Assembly: GCF_020404845.1 (NCBI RefSeq)
Contig: NZ_JAIOJZ010000001.1
Location: 62,001-126,000, forward strand
Source of the DNA: Streptomyces hyderabadensis
GTDB taxonomy: Bacteria; Actinomycetota; Actinomycetes; Streptomycetales; Streptomycetaceae
Direction of reading: 5' to 3'
Length of the DNA stretch: 64,000 bases
Below, piece after piece: positions 46,512-55,458 of this stretch. Position numbers and translations under genes: made by a program. Each line of letters begins with the position of its first letter. Position 1 is the first letter of the stretch. Under the pieces are notes generated by a model, which ran no database searches, was not told the DNA's origin, and was given only the letters and a program-made list of their open reading frames with translations.

Positions 46512-47330
46512 TCAGCCCCAGGTGAGCGGGTCGAGATGGAGGTAGAAGCGCAGGCGGTCGCGGTCGAGGGAGATGTCGTACCTCTTGGCGAACGCCACGT
46601 CCGCGGTCCGCGCCCGCTCCTCGTCGGCCCACGTCTCGCGCGCGTTGGTGAGCAGCAGCGCCAGGTCGGCGTGGCGGTCGGCCGGACCGAGGCGGCCCAG
46701 GTCGATGAAGCCCGACACGTCCAGGGTCTGCGGGTCGAGGATGATGTTGGGCAGGCACAGGTCCCCGTGGCAGACGACCGTGTCGGCGACCTCCTGGTCC
46801 CGTCGCCGGGGGATCTCCCGGGAGACGCGGGCCAGCAGCTCGGCGGCGGGCGTGTGCTGCTGTTCGACGGGAAGGAACTCCGGGTTCACGGCGTCACGGG
46901 CCACGACGTCACGCGCCACGGCGACCATGGCGTCCAGGCCCCAGCGGAAGGGGCACTCCGTCACGGGCAGCTCGTGCAGCCGGCGGACCGCATCCGCGAT
47001 GCGCTCCCAGGAGGCCCACAGTTCATCTGCCTGCACCTGATCGGCAGGTACGCCGGTGACGGCACTCGTGACCAAGCAGGCGCCCGCATCACCGGAGTAC
47101 CAGTCGAGAACCTGCGGCCCCGGTACGCCCTGACCGCTCAGCCACGCGGTCCGGTCGCGCTCTGCCCTCAGGTCGGCCGCGTCCGCGGCGGGCACGCACT
47201 TGGCGTACCGGGCGGCATCCGCACTGCGGAAGACGCAGGCCCCCGACTCACCCGCGGTGACGGGAAGCCAGTCGCCACCCGCGCCGAACAGCGTGGGTGA
47301 CACGGGCCGAGGGCCGGAGTGCTCGCTCAT
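46512..47330 (-). CDS. APH(3'')-type aminoglycoside phosphotransferase
   Basis: Kinase of 272 residues that resembles the streptomycin 3''-phosphotransferases (StrA/AphE group) along its whole length. Seen: GGDWLPVTAGESGACVFRS at the N-terminal lobe, the catalytic loop VCHGDLCLPNIILDP, the magnesium-binding IDLGRLGPADRHADLA, and the family C-terminus FYLHLDPLTWG; StrA has near-identical versions of these. All catalytic residues are present, so resistance to streptomycin by 3''-phosphorylation is plausible. No streptomycin biosynthesis genes are nearby, which makes it a stand-alone resistance or housekeeping determinant. The start is the ATG at 47330; the ribosome-binding site is weak. Confidence 0.85.
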   Translation of the reverse strand: MSEHSGPRPVSPTLFGAGGDWLPVTAGESGACVFRSADAARYAKCVPAADAADLRAERDRTAWLSGQGVPGPQVLDWYSGDAGACLVTSAVTGVPADQVQADELWASWERIADAVRRLHELPVTECPFRWGLDAMVAVARDVVARDAVNPEFLPVEQQHTPAAELLARVSREIPRRRDQEVADTVVCHGDLCLPNIILDPQTLDVSGFIDLGRLGPADRHADLALLLTNARETWADEERARTADVAFAKRYDISLDRDRLRFYLHLDPLTWG

Positions 47331-47439
47331 GGGCGCCACTGTAACCAGCCCGGAAGACACAAGGACGCGCCGCAGCCGACAGGCCCGCGCGCTACTGCCG
47401 GCGAAGCCAATGTGCCGGGTTACGGCTTCTGCGCCCGCC

Positions 47440-48012
47440 TCAGCGCACTGTTGGCGCCGGCGGCGTGACCACTTCGCGCAGCTCGGCGGCGGCCTGGGCC
47501 ATGAGCTGAGCGAGGGTGGTGTCAGGCTCGGCCAGCCAGCGGGGCACGGCGCGCCGGTGGATCGCCAGCGCCACGTCGATGACGAAGCGTGCTCTTCCGG
47601 GCTCGACGCCGCGGCGCTCGAGCGCCGGTACCAGCGCGTCGGCGATGGCGGCGAGCTTGATCAGATCGCGCTCGGCCAGTGCCGGGTTGGCGGCGATGAC
47701 CTTTCCACGGCGCAGCAGGAACTCGCGTGGGCGGAAGATCTCCTCTGCTGTTCCCAGCGCGGTCAGCAGCGTCTCGATCGGGGTGAGTTCCGGGTCGGCC
47801 GCCTCGACCTGGGCGACGAGGTGGGCCTCGAGTTCGTTGCCGGCGAAGAGGACTTCCCGTTTGTCGGGGAAGTAGCGGTAGAAGGAGCGCTCCTTCAGAC
47901 CGGCGGCGTCTGCGATCTGCGCGACCGAGGTGCGCTCGAACCCCTGCGTCTCGAACAGCGTGAGTGCCGCGCGTTCGAGCCGGCCCTGTGCGTCGGATTC
48001 CCATCGCGGCAT
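47440..48012 (-). CDS. TetR family transcriptional regulator
   Basis: Repressor of 190 residues. Seen: the DNA-binding domain RLERAALTLFETQGFERTSV, then AQIADAAGLKERSFYRYFPDKREVLFAG, and an all-helical ligand domain ending LREVVTPPAP. The start is the ATG at 48012 (MPRWESDAQG); the frame upstream runs through the repeat-bearing promoter and is not coding. It is divergent from the quinone oxidoreductase gene, and two 25-bp repeats lie between them, so it probably represses that gene and itself. The ligand is unknown. Confidence 0.9.
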   Translation of the reverse strand: MPRWESDAQGRLERAALTLFETQGFERTSVAQIADAAGLKERSFYRYFPDKREVLFAGNELEAHLVAQVEAADPELTPIETLLTALGTAEEIFRPREFLLRRGKVIAANPALAERDLIKLAAIADALVPALERRGVEPGRARFVIDVALAIHRRAVPRWLAEPDTTLAQLMAQAAAELREVVTPPAPTVR

Positions 48013-48026
48013 GTCCACCAGTGTAC

Positions 48027-48086
48027 GACAACAGAAGCTGTCATCAGCTGGTACTGTCGATGACAACAGATGCTGTCATCAGCTGG
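48027..48086. promoter_or_regulatory. Two near-identical 25-bp direct repeats between tetR and oxidoreductase genes
   Basis: The sequence GACAACAGAAGCTGTCATCA plus GCTGG occurs at 48027-48051 and, with one change (AAG to ATG), at 48062-48086, 35 bases apart. Each copy carries an interrupted dyad (ACAG...CTGT). The copies fill the divergent promoter, one near each gene, as expected for paired operators of the TetR protein. Confidence 0.7.
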
Positions 48087-48095
48087 GAGATCGTC

Positions 48096-49046
48096 ATGAA
48101 GGCTCTGCAATTCGACCGGTTCGGTTCCCCGGACGTGATCGTGCTCCGCGACGTCCCACAGCCGGAGCCGGGACCCGGCCAGATCCGGATCGCCGTGCGG
48201 GCGTGCGGCCTGACACCGGCCGACTGGCACCTCGTCGACGGTCTCTTCGCCGACCGTCTGCCGCCGCTGCCGCGCGGGCTCGGCCTCGAGGTAGCGGGCA
48301 CCGTCGACGCGCTCGGCGAGGGCGTCACCGGTGTCCAGATCGGCGACCGCGTGTTCGGCCCGGCCACGTTCGACGGCCCGACGGCCGGCGCCGCCGAGTA
48401 CGCGCTGATGCCGGCCTGGGCCCGCATTCCCGAGGGCGTAACCGCCGAGCAGGCCGCCGCGCTGCCGATGGCGGCCGAGACGGCGTGGCGCGCGCTCGAC
48501 GACCTCGGCGTCCAGCCGGGTGAGCTACTGCTCGTCCACGGCGCGGGCAGCACCGTGGGTGAGGCGGCGGTGCGCTTCGCACTGCACCGGGGTGTTCGGG
48601 TGATCGCCACCGCCGGGCCGACCCGGGCCGCCGCCCTGGAAGAGATCGGCGCCCAGGTGACCGCCTACGGCGAGGGCATGGCCGAACGCGTCGGTGCGCT
48701 GGCCCAGGGCCCCGTGGACCGCGCCCTGGACACCGCGCCGACCGGGGGCCGGGTCGACCGCGCCGACCAGCCCAGTCCGGCCGGCGGCCCGCTACCGACC
48801 CTGATCGAGCTGACCGGGGATCCCGACCGTGTCCTCACCGTCGCGGACTTCGCCGCCGCAGCCGAACTGGGCGTCCGGATCACCACCGAGATCCGCTACG
48901 ACCGGATGGACGAGTTCGCCAGGCTCGCCGGCGAAGGCGTCCTGGTCGTACCGGTCGCCCGCACCTACACCCTCGACCAGATCCAGGAAGCCGCCGAACT
49001 CAGCCAGTCCCGCCGCCCCGGCGGCAAGCTCATACTCATCCTGTGA
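48096..49046 (+). CDS. NADPH:quinone oxidoreductase-like, MDR superfamily
   Basis: Zinc-independent medium-chain dehydrogenase/reductase of 316 residues, of the quinone oxidoreductase type. Seen: KALQFDRFGSPDVIVLRDVP at the N-terminus, ACGLTPADWHLVDG, RGLGLEVAGTVDALGEGVT, and the NADPH-binding loop VHGAGSTVGEAAVRFAL, the AxGxxG form typical of this branch. The structural zinc cysteines are absent, as usual for quinone oxidoreductases. The ATG at 48096 has GGGAG upstream. It is under probable control of the divergent TetR gene, a common arrangement for stress-inducible reductases. Confidence 0.9.
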   Translation: MKALQFDRFGSPDVIVLRDVPQPEPGPGQIRIAVRACGLTPADWHLVDGLFADRLPPLPRGLGLEVAGTVDALGEGVTGVQIGDRVFGPATFDGPTAGAAEYALMPAWARIPEGVTAEQAAALPMAAETAWRALDDLGVQPGELLLVHGAGSTVGEAAVRFALHRGVRVIATAGPTRAAALEEIGAQVTAYGEGMAERVGALAQGPVDRALDTAPTGGRVDRADQPSPAGGPLPTLIELTGDPDRVLTVADFAAAAELGVRITTEIRYDRMDEFARLAGEGVLVVPVARTYTLDQIQEAAELSQSRRPGGKLILIL

Positions 49047-49285
49047 CCGCCTCGCCGACCCGGTCGGACGACCCGGTCAGACGAAGGGAGTCCACACGCC
49101 CCCGATGACCACGCGGTGACCGTACCCATTCCCGTCCAGGATTCCCTACAAGGCCACGAAGGCACCCTGGAGTACTAGGGTTCCGTTGTGAAAGTGCTGG
49201 TCACCGCCACTCATTGAGGACTGCGACCAGCACGGTCGCCTCGTAGGGCGCCACCCGCTGGAACAACTGCCGCAGCCCGTCCGGG

Positions 49286-49501
49286 TCAGCGGCCCCTTCG
49301 ACGCTGGTCGTCGAATCGAAGCAGCACCCGCACCAGACGACACACCCCGGCCACCGCACCGAGCAGTGCGCCCCCTACCAACAGGCCCTTCTCTGCCGAA
49401 CCAGAGAGGCCGAGGACCACGGCGAGCGCCCATGCGCCGGCAACGATCACCCCAGCCAGCACGGCTGCGGTCACCAGGGCGAAAACGATCTCCACCGTCA
49501 T
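49286..49501 (-). CDS. Small two-segment membrane protein
   Basis: Protein of 71 residues from the ATG at 49501, which has AAAGGA five bases upstream. Seen: two hydrophobic segments (VEIVFALVTAAVLAGVIVAG and KGLLVGGALLGAVAGVCRLV) and a basic tail (RFDDQRRRGR). No family recognised. Just beyond its stop another frame, without a start, continues with a plausible protein sequence down to a stop at 49201, so a frameshift or an older longer gene is possible. The region between the oxidoreductase gene and this one (49047-49285) otherwise shows nothing. Confidence 0.5.
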   Translation of the reverse strand: MTVEIVFALVTAAVLAGVIVAGAWALAVVLGLSGSAEKGLLVGGALLGAVAGVCRLVRVLLRFDDQRRRGR

Positions 49502-49670
49502 CGCGTCCTTTTCCCACCGCGACTCACGCCCCATGTCCATGCTGGGAGTCTCCCATCACGGTCACGTCACCGCGCCTGCACAGCAGGCCGACGGTCTCGC
49601 GATCAGCAGCCGTGTCAGACCGGTGGAACAGCTCCAGCGGTTCTGTGCGTGTTTCCGCCCCCTGTTCGCC

Positions 49671-50426
49671 CTACCGGACCGGGTGGCCCGCCTCGCGCAG
49701 TGCGGTTTTCACCTCGCCGATCCGCAGGTCGCCGAAGTGGAAGACGGATGCCGCCAGGACGGCGTCCGCGCCCGCATCGACCGCGGGGGCGAAGTGGGCG
49801 AGGCTGCCCGCGCCGCCCGAGGCGATCACGGGGACGGTCACGTGCTTGCGGACCGCGGCCAGCATCTCCAGGTCGTAGCCGTCCTTCGTGCCGTCCGCGT
49901 CCATCGAGTTGAGCAGGATCTCCCCCGCGCCCAGCTCCGCGGCCCGGTGCGCCCACTCGACAGCGTCGATGCCGGTGCCGCGGCGGCCGCCGTGGGTGGT
50001 GACCTCGAAGGTGCCGGCCTCGGTGCGGCGGGCGTCGACCGACAGCACGAGGACCTGGCGGCCGAAGCGCTCGGCGATCTCGCGGATCAGGTCGGGACGG
50101 GCGATGGCGGCGGTGTTGACGCCCACCTTGTCCGCGCCGGCCCGCAGCAGCTTGTCGACGTCCTCGGCGGTGCGCACCCCGCCGCCGACGGTCAGCGGGA
50201 TGAACACCTGCTCGGCGGTGCGCCGCACCACGTCGTAGGTCGTCTCGCGGTCGCCCGACGAGGCGGTGATGTCCAGGAACGTCAGCTCGTCGGCGCCCTC
50301 GGCGTCGTACACCTTGGCCATCTCGACGGGGTCGCCCGCGTCGCGCAGGTTCTGGAAGTTGACGCCCTTGACGACCCGGCCGCCGTCCACGTCCAGGCAG
50401 GGGATGACTCGGACCGCCAGGGTCAT
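49671..50426 (-). CDS. hisF: Imidazole glycerol phosphate synthase, cyclase subunit
   Basis: TIM-barrel subunit (251 residues) that uses ammonia from HisH to form imidazole glycerol phosphate and AICAR. Seen: [18 protein letters not shown] with the catalytic aspartate, [25 protein letters not shown], the GVNTAAI phosphate loop, [17 protein letters not shown] with the second aspartate, and [13 protein letters not shown]. The length is normal. Its ATG overlaps the stop of the RidA gene (ATGA), so it is the last gene of the his operon. The accessory stretch begins directly downstream, where in a compact Streptomyces trp-his region hisI would be close. Confidence 0.97.
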   Translation of the reverse strand: MTLAVRVIPCLDVDGGRVVKGVNFQNLRDAGDPVEMAKVYDAEGADELTFLDITASSGDRETTYDVVRRTAEQVFIPLTVGGGVRTAEDVDKLLRAGADKVGVNTAAIARPDLIREIAERFGRQVLVLSVDARRTEAGTFEVTTHGGRRGTGIDAVEWAHRAAELGAGEILLNSMDADGTKDGYDLEMLAAVRKHVTVPVIASGGAGSLAHFAPAVDAGADAVLAASVFHFGDLRIGEVKTALREAGHPVR

Positions 50427-50827
50427 GAATCCACGGCTCCTCTATACGCTTCCACTTCGACCGACACCAGGACCCGCGAGTCGATGAAGCCCTCCACGAC
50501 CAGCAGGGTCGTGGCCGGGCGTACGGAGCCGAACAGCTCCTTGTGGGCGCGGCCCACCTCATCGACGTCGCGGGAATGTGCCAGGTACACACGGGTCCGG
50601 ATCACGGACTCGATCCCGAGCCCGAACTCGGCGATGGCCTCGACGGCGGTGCCGAAGGCCACCTTGGTCTGCTCGTACGGGTCGCCCTCGCCGTACAGCA
50701 CGGCGCCCTTGAAGGCGGTGGTGCCCGCCACGACGACACGATCACCCGCCGCCACGGCCCGTGCGAAACCGAAGGACTCTTCCCAGGGACTTCCGCTCTG
50801 CACGCGCCGTACGGCTTCGGACGTCAT
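50423..50827 (-). CDS. RidA/YjgF/Rid family protein
   Basis: Trimeric enzyme-type protein of 134 residues in the RidA (YER057c/UK114) family, which hydrolyses reactive enamine/imine intermediates released by PLP enzymes and thereby protects PLP enzymes from damage. Seen: [64 protein letters not shown] and the end [24 protein letters not shown], where the arginine of true RidA is at SR. It overlaps both neighbours (priA and hisF) by four bases, so it is made with the his enzymes. Confidence 0.9.
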   Translation of the reverse strand: MTSEAVRRVQSGSPWEESFGFARAVAAGDRVVVAGTTAFKGAVLYGEGDPYEQTKVAFGTAVEAIAEFGLGIESVIRTRVYLAHSRDVDEVGRAHKELFGSVRPATTLLVVEGFIDSRVLVSVEVEAYRGAVDS

Positions 50828-51549
50828 GTCGACACAGCCTCCAGGGCCTCTTCCAGGGTGAACGACTTCGCGTAGAGGGCCTTCCCGACGATGGCACCCT
50901 CGACACCGTCCGGGACGAGCCCGGCGATCGCGCGCAGGTCGTCCAGGGACGACACGCCGCCCGAGGCCACGACGGGGCGGTCGGTGGCGGCGCAGACGTT
51001 CTTCAACAGCTCCAGGTTGGGGCCCTGGAGGGTGCCGTCCTTGGCGATGTCGGTGACGACGTACCGGGCGCAGCCCTCCTTGTTGAGGCGGTCCAGCGTC
51101 TCGTAGAGGTCGCCGCCGTCACGGGTCCAGCCGCGGCCGCGCAGCGTGGTGCCCCGTACGTCCAGGCCGACCGCGATCCTGTCGCCGTGCTCGGCGATGA
51201 CCTTGGCGACCCACTCGGGGGTCTCCAGGGCGGCGGTGCCCAGGTTCACCCGGGTGCAGCCGGTGGCGAGGGCGGCGGCGAGGGTGTCGTCGTCGCGGAT
51301 GCCGCCGGACAGCTCGACCTTGATGTCCATCGCCTTGGCGACCTCGGCGATCAGCGCGCGGTTGTCCCCGGTGCCGAACGCCGCGTCCAGGTCGACCAGG
51401 TGCAGCCACTCGGCGCCGGAACGCTGCCAGGCGAGGGCGGCCTCCAGCGGGGAGCCGTAGGAGGTCTCGGTGCCGGACTCGCCGTGTACCAGGCGGACGG
51501 CCTGGCCGTCGCGGACGTCGACGGCGGGGAGGAGTTCGAGCTTGCTCAT
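50824..51549 (-). CDS. priA: Bifunctional HisA/TrpF isomerase PriA
   Basis: Single TIM barrel (241 residues) that catalyses both the ProFAR isomerisation of histidine synthesis and the phosphoribosylanthranilate isomerisation of tryptophan synthesis, as shown for S. coelicolor PriA. Seen: [19 protein letters not shown] with the first catalytic aspartate, [42 protein letters not shown], the second aspartate in [16 protein letters not shown], and [11 protein letters not shown]. No separate trpF or hisA is present in the window, which fits the dual role. The start is set at [10 protein letters not shown], the usual N-terminus; two duplicated upstream ATGs add 5 or 11 residues. Confidence 0.96.
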   Translation of the reverse strand: MSKLELLPAVDVRDGQAVRLVHGESGTETSYGSPLEAALAWQRSGAEWLHLVDLDAAFGTGDNRALIAEVAKAMDIKVELSGGIRDDDTLAAALATGCTRVNLGTAALETPEWVAKVIAEHGDRIAVGLDVRGTTLRGRGWTRDGGDLYETLDRLNKEGCARYVVTDIAKDGTLQGPNLELLKNVCAATDRPVVASGGVSSLDDLRAIAGLVPDGVEGAIVGKALYAKSFTLEEALEAVST

Positions 51550-51582
51550 CTCTACCGGGCTCATCTCTTCTACCGGGCTCAT
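51550..51582 (-). repeat. Tandem duplication of the priA translation start
   Basis: Reading on the priA strand, ATGAGCCCGGTAGAAGAG is followed by ATGAGCCCGGTAGAG and then by the normal ATGAGC start. Each copy provides a GGTAGA-type ribosome-binding site and an in-frame ATG. The hisH stop is only two bases before the first copy. Confidence 0.8.
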
Positions 51583-51584
51583 CT

Positions 51585-52238
51585 CTACAGGGTCTCGATC
51601 CAGTTGGTGAGGAGCTGGGCTCCGGCGTCACCGGACTTCTCGGGGTGGAACTGGGTGGCCCACAGCGCGCCGTTCTCCACGGCGGCCACGAAGGGCTTGC
51701 CGTGCGTGGACCAGGTGACCCTGGGCTCGGCGAGCAGCGGGTTGTGCGCCTCCTGGGTCCACTCGTGGACGGCGTAGGAGTGCACGAAGTAGAAGCGGGC
51801 GTCCGCGTCCAGGCCGGCGAAGAGCTGGGAGTCGGCCGGTGCCTCCACGGTGTTCCAGCCCATGTGGGGCACCACGTCGGCCTGCAGCGGTCCGACCGTG
51901 CCGGGCCACTCGTCCAGGCCCGCGGCCTCCACGTCGTGCTCGATGCCGCGGGAGAACAGGATCTGCATGCCGACGCAGATGCCCATGACCGGACGGCCGC
52001 CCGACAGCCTGCGGTCGACGATCCAGTCGCCGCGGGCGGCCTTGAGCCCGTCCATGCAGGCGGCGAAGGCGCCGACGCCGGGGACCAGCAGCCCGTCGGC
52101 GTTCATGGCCTTGTCGTAGTCGCGGGTGATCTCGACGTCGGCGCCCGCGCGCGCGAGGGCCCGCTCGGCGGAACGGACGTTGCCGAAGCCGTAGTCGAAG
52201 ACGACGACCTTCTTTGCCGGGGCGGCGGTCAACTCCAC
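51585..52238 (-). CDS. hisH: Imidazole glycerol phosphate synthase, glutaminase subunit
   Basis: Class I glutamine amidotransferase subunit (217 residues) that feeds ammonia to HisF. Seen: [27 protein letters not shown], the nucleophile in [22 protein letters not shown], and the catalytic His/Glu in [13 protein letters not shown]. The triad is intact. The start is a GTG at 52238 that lies ten bases inside the end of a 54-residue membrane protein gene; a GAGG eight bases upstream supports it. The stop precedes the duplicated priA start by two bases. Confidence 0.96.
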   Translation of the reverse strand: MELTAAPAKKVVVFDYGFGNVRSAERALARAGADVEITRDYDKAMNADGLLVPGVGAFAACMDGLKAARGDWIVDRRLSGGRPVMGICVGMQILFSRGIEHDVEAAGLDEWPGTVGPLQADVVPHMGWNTVEAPADSQLFAGLDADARFYFVHSYAVHEWTQEAHNPLLAEPRVTWSTHGKPFVAAVENGALWATQFHPEKSGDAGAQLLTNWIETL

Positions 52239-52393
52239 ACCTCCAGCCTCAGGACGCCCGCGAGCAGACACATGCCGGCGCCGATGGAGAGCAGCACGAT
52301 CAGGCCCTTGGGCATCTGCTGCTTGGCGAAGGAGTAGATGCCGCCGAGGAAGAAGAGGCCGACGACGATCAGTGCGGTGGACGTACCGTTCAT
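52229..52393 (-). CDS. 54-residue membrane protein inside the his operon
   Basis: Short gene squeezed between hisB and hisH. From the ATG at 52393 the product is 54 residues with two hydrophobic segments ([18 protein letters not shown] and [18 protein letters not shown]) joined by KQQMPKG. It begins three bases after the hisB stop and its end overlaps the hisH start by ten bases, so it fills the only possible space and is surely translated with the operon. No known family; the function may be membrane-related or unrelated to histidine. Confidence 0.72.
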   Translation of the reverse strand: MNGTSTALIVVGLFFLGGIYSFAKQQMPKGLIVLLSIGAGMCLLAGVLRLEVWS

Positions 52394-52396
52394 GGG

Positions 52397-52990
52397 TTAC
52401 AGCGCGCCCTTCGTCGAAGGCAGGATGCCGGCCGCGCGCGGGTCGCGCTCGGAGGCGTAGCGCAGGGCCCGGGCCAGCGCCTTGAACTGGCACTCCACGA
52501 TGTGGTGCGCGTTGCGCCCGTAGGGCACGTGCACGTGCAGGGCGATCTGGGCCTGGGCGACGAAGGACTCCAGGATGTGCCGGGTCATCGTCACGTCGTA
52601 CTCGCCGATCATCGGCGCCATGTTCTCCGGCTCGGTGTGCACGAGGTAGGGGCGGCCGGAGAGGTCCACGGTGACCTGGGCGAGGGACTCGTCCAGCGGG
52701 ACCGTGCAGTTGCCGAAGCGGTAGATGCCCACCTTGTCGCCGAGGGCCTGCTTGAAGGCGGCGCCCAGCGCGAGGGCGGTGTCCTCGATGGTGTGGTGGG
52801 AGTCGATGTGCAGGTCGCCGTCGGTCTTCACGGTCAGGTCGAACAGACCGTGCCGGCCGAGCTGGTCGAGCATGTGGTCGTAGAAGCCGACGCCGGTGGC
52901 GATGTCGGTCTTGCCGGTGCCGTCGAGGTCGATCTCGACGAGGACCGAGGTCTCCTTGGTCGTGCGCTCCACGCGTCCCACGCGGCTCAT
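52397..52990 (-). CDS. hisB: Imidazoleglycerol-phosphate dehydratase
   Basis: Manganese-dependent dehydratase (197 residues) that forms imidazole-acetol phosphate. Seen: the first metal motif [14 protein letters not shown], then [14 protein letters not shown] with HHxxE, the later repeat [19 protein letters not shown] and [19 protein letters not shown] with the second HHxxE. It is monofunctional, with no HisN/HolPase domain. The ATG start lies within the end of hisC (ATGA). Fourth member of the operon's normal order hisD-hisC-hisB. Confidence 0.97.
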   Translation of the reverse strand: MSRVGRVERTTKETSVLVEIDLDGTGKTDIATGVGFYDHMLDQLGRHGLFDLTVKTDGDLHIDSHHTIEDTALALGAAFKQALGDKVGIYRFGNCTVPLDESLAQVTVDLSGRPYLVHTEPENMAPMIGEYDVTMTRHILESFVAQAQIALHVHVPYGRNAHHIVECQFKALARALRYASERDPRAAGILPSTKGAL

Positions 52991-54096
52991 GTGTTCTGCT
53001 CCTTCTTGACTTCACGTACCGCGTCGAGGAACGCGTCGTTCTCCTCCGGGGTGCCGGCGGTGACCCGCAGCCATCCCGGCACGCCGTTGTCCCGGACCAG
53101 GACGCCCCGGTCGAGGATCTTCCGCCAGGTCGCGTGGGAGTCCGCGAACCGCCCGAACTGGACGAAGTTGGCGTCGGACTCGGTCACCTCGTAGCCGATG
53201 GCCCGCAGTTCGGCGACCAGCCGGTCCCGCTCGGTCTTCAGCTGCTCGACGTACTTCAGCAGCGTGTCCGTGTGCTCCAGCGCGGCCAGCGCGGTCGCCT
53301 GGGTGACGGCCGAGAGGTGGTACGGCAGCCGCACGAGCTGGACGGCGTCCACGACGGCCGGGTGCGCGGCGAGGTAGCCCAGGCGCAGGCCCGCCGCACC
53401 GAACGCCTTCGACATGGTGCGGGAGATCACCAGGTTCGGCCGGCCGTCCAGCAGCGGCAGCAGGGAGGCGCCGTGACTGAACTCGATGTACGCCTCGTCC
53501 ACCACGACCATGGAGGGCTTCGCCGCCTGGGCGGCCTCGTACAGGGCGAGGACCGTCTCGGCCGGGACCGCGGTGCCGGTGGGGTTGTTGGGGGTGGTGA
53601 CGAAGACGACGTCCGGGCGGTGCTCCGCGATCGCCTGCTCGGCGGCGGACACGTCGATGGTGAAGTCCTCGTGGCGCGGCCCGGAGATCCAGCCGGTGCC
53701 GGTGCCGCGCGCGATGAGGCCGTGCATCGAGTACGAGGGCTCGAAGCCGATCGCGGTGCGCCCCGGCCCGCCGAAGGTCTGCAGCAGCTGCTGGATGACC
53801 TCGTTGGAGCCGTTGGCCGCCCAGACGTTGCGCAGGTCCAGGGGGTGCCCGGAGGTGTTCGTCAGGTACTCGGCGAGCTTGGTGCGCAGCTCGACCGCGT
53901 CGCGGTCGGGGTAGCGGTTGAGGTCGCGGGCGGCCACGCGGACCCGCTCGGCGATCCGCTCGACCAGGGCCTCGGGCAGCGGGTAGGGGTTCTCGTTGGT
54001 GTTCAGCCGTACCGGCACGTCCAGTTGGGGCGCGCCGTAGGGGGACTTGCCGCGCAGCTCGTCCCGTACGGGGAGATCGTCGATGCCGAACGTCAC
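52987..54096 (-). CDS. hisC: Histidinol-phosphate aminotransferase
   Basis: PLP aminotransferase of 369 residues, class I/II fold, converting imidazole-acetol phosphate to histidinol phosphate. Seen: [60 protein letters not shown], the PLP lysine in [17 protein letters not shown] and the late [21 protein letters not shown]. The GTG start at 54096 overlaps the hisD stop as GTGA. The length equals that of the S. coelicolor enzyme. Confidence 0.97.
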   Translation of the reverse strand: MTFGIDDLPVRDELRGKSPYGAPQLDVPVRLNTNENPYPLPEALVERIAERVRVAARDLNRYPDRDAVELRTKLAEYLTNTSGHPLDLRNVWAANGSNEVIQQLLQTFGGPGRTAIGFEPSYSMHGLIARGTGTGWISGPRHEDFTIDVSAAEQAIAEHRPDVVFVTTPNNPTGTAVPAETVLALYEAAQAAKPSMVVVDEAYIEFSHGASLLPLLDGRPNLVISRTMSKAFGAAGLRLGYLAAHPAVVDAVQLVRLPYHLSAVTQATALAALEHTDTLLKYVEQLKTERDRLVAELRAIGYEVTESDANFVQFGRFADSHATWRKILDRGVLVRDNGVPGWLRVTAGTPEENDAFLDAVREVKKEQNT

Positions 54097-55418
54097 TTGC
54101 TCTGGGGGACCTTCCACTCGAACCTCGCCTTGATCGCCGCGCCGTGCGCGGGCAGGTCCTCGGCCTCCGCCAGCGTCACCACGTGGTGCGCGACCTCGGC
54201 GAGCGCGTCGCGCGTGTAGTCGACGATGTGGATGCCACGCAGGAAGGACTGCACGGACAGGCCCGAGGAGTGGCAGGCGCAGCCGCCGGTGGGCAGCACG
54301 TGGTTGGACCCGGCCGCGTAGTCGCCGAGCGAGACGGGTGCCCAGGGGCCGACGAAGATCGCGCCGGCGTTGCGGACACGGTCGGCGACGGCGGCGGCGT
54401 CGGCGGTCTGGATCTCCAGGTGCTCGGCGCCGTAGGCGTCGACCACGCGCAGGCCCTCGTCCAGGCCGTCGACGAGGACGATCGCGGACTGGCGGCCCTT
54501 GAGGGCCGGGACGATCCGGTCGTCGATGTGCTTGGTGGCGGCGACCTGGGGCTCCAGCTCGCGCTCGACCGCCTCGGCCAGCTCCACGGAGTCGGTGACC
54601 AGGACGGCGGCGGCCAGCGGGTCGTGCTCGGCCTGGCTGATCAGGTCGGAGGCGACGTGCACCGGGTCGGCGGTGGAGTCGGCGAGGATCGCGATCTCGG
54701 TCGGGCCGGCCTCGGCGTCGATGCCGATCTTCCCGGTGAAGAAGCGCTTGGCGGCGGCGACCCAGATGTTGCCGGGGCCGGTGACCATGTTGGCGGGCGG
54801 GCAGGACTCGGTGCCGTACGCGAACATCGCTACGGCGGTGGCGCCGCCCGCGGCGTACACCTCGTCGACGCCGAGCAGGGCGCAGGCGGCGAGGATCGTC
54901 GGGTGCGGGAGCCCGCCGAACTCTGCCTGCGCCGGGGAAGCGAGGGCGATCGACTCGACGCCGGCCTCCTGCGCGGGCACCACGTTCATGATCACGGACG
55001 ACGGGTAGACCGAGCGGCCGCCCGGCGCGTACAGCCCGACCCGGTCGACCGGCACCCACTTCTCGGTGACCGAGCCGCCGGGCACGACCTGGGTGGTGTG
55101 CGTGCTGCGGCGCTGCTCGCGGTGGACGAGGCGGGCACGGCGGATGGATTCCTCCAGGGCGGCGCGCACGGCCGGGTCCAGCTCCTCCAGCGCGCGCGTG
55201 AGCGCGGCGGCCGGGACCCGCACCTGGTCGAGCCTGACCCCGTCGAACTGCTCGGCGAAGTCGATCAGCGCCGCGTCGCCGCGATGATGCACGGCCTCGC
55301 AGATCGGGCGCACCTTGTCCAGGGCGGCCGCGACGTCGAAGTCGGCTCGGGGCAGCAGGTCGCGCAGGGCGGGACCCTCGGGGAGGGCGTCGCCGCGCAG
55401 ATCGATTCGGGAGATCAC
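54093..55418 (-). CDS. hisD: Histidinol dehydrogenase
   Basis: Zinc enzyme of 441 residues that oxidises histidinol twice to histidine. Seen: [53 protein letters not shown], the zinc-ligand region [25 protein letters not shown] and [17 protein letters not shown]. The start is the GTG at 55418 ([15 protein letters not shown]). It is the first gene of the his operon; a 19-bp dyad lies about 40 bases ahead of its start codon. Confidence 0.97.
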   Translation of the reverse strand: MISRIDLRGDALPEGPALRDLLPRADFDVAAALDKVRPICEAVHHRGDAALIDFAEQFDGVRLDQVRVPAAALTRALEELDPAVRAALEESIRRARLVHREQRRSTHTTQVVPGGSVTEKWVPVDRVGLYAPGGRSVYPSSVIMNVVPAQEAGVESIALASPAQAEFGGLPHPTILAACALLGVDEVYAAGGATAVAMFAYGTESCPPANMVTGPGNIWVAAAKRFFTGKIGIDAEAGPTEIAILADSTADPVHVASDLISQAEHDPLAAAVLVTDSVELAEAVERELEPQVAATKHIDDRIVPALKGRQSAIVLVDGLDEGLRVVDAYGAEHLEIQTADAAAVADRVRNAGAIFVGPWAPVSLGDYAAGSNHVLPTGGCACHSSGLSVQSFLRGIHIVDYTRDALAEVAHHVVTLAEAEDLPAHGAAIKARFEWKVPQSK

Positions 55419-55458
55419 GGAACCAATTCTCTCAGACCCGCGTCCGGCACGGTCCGCG

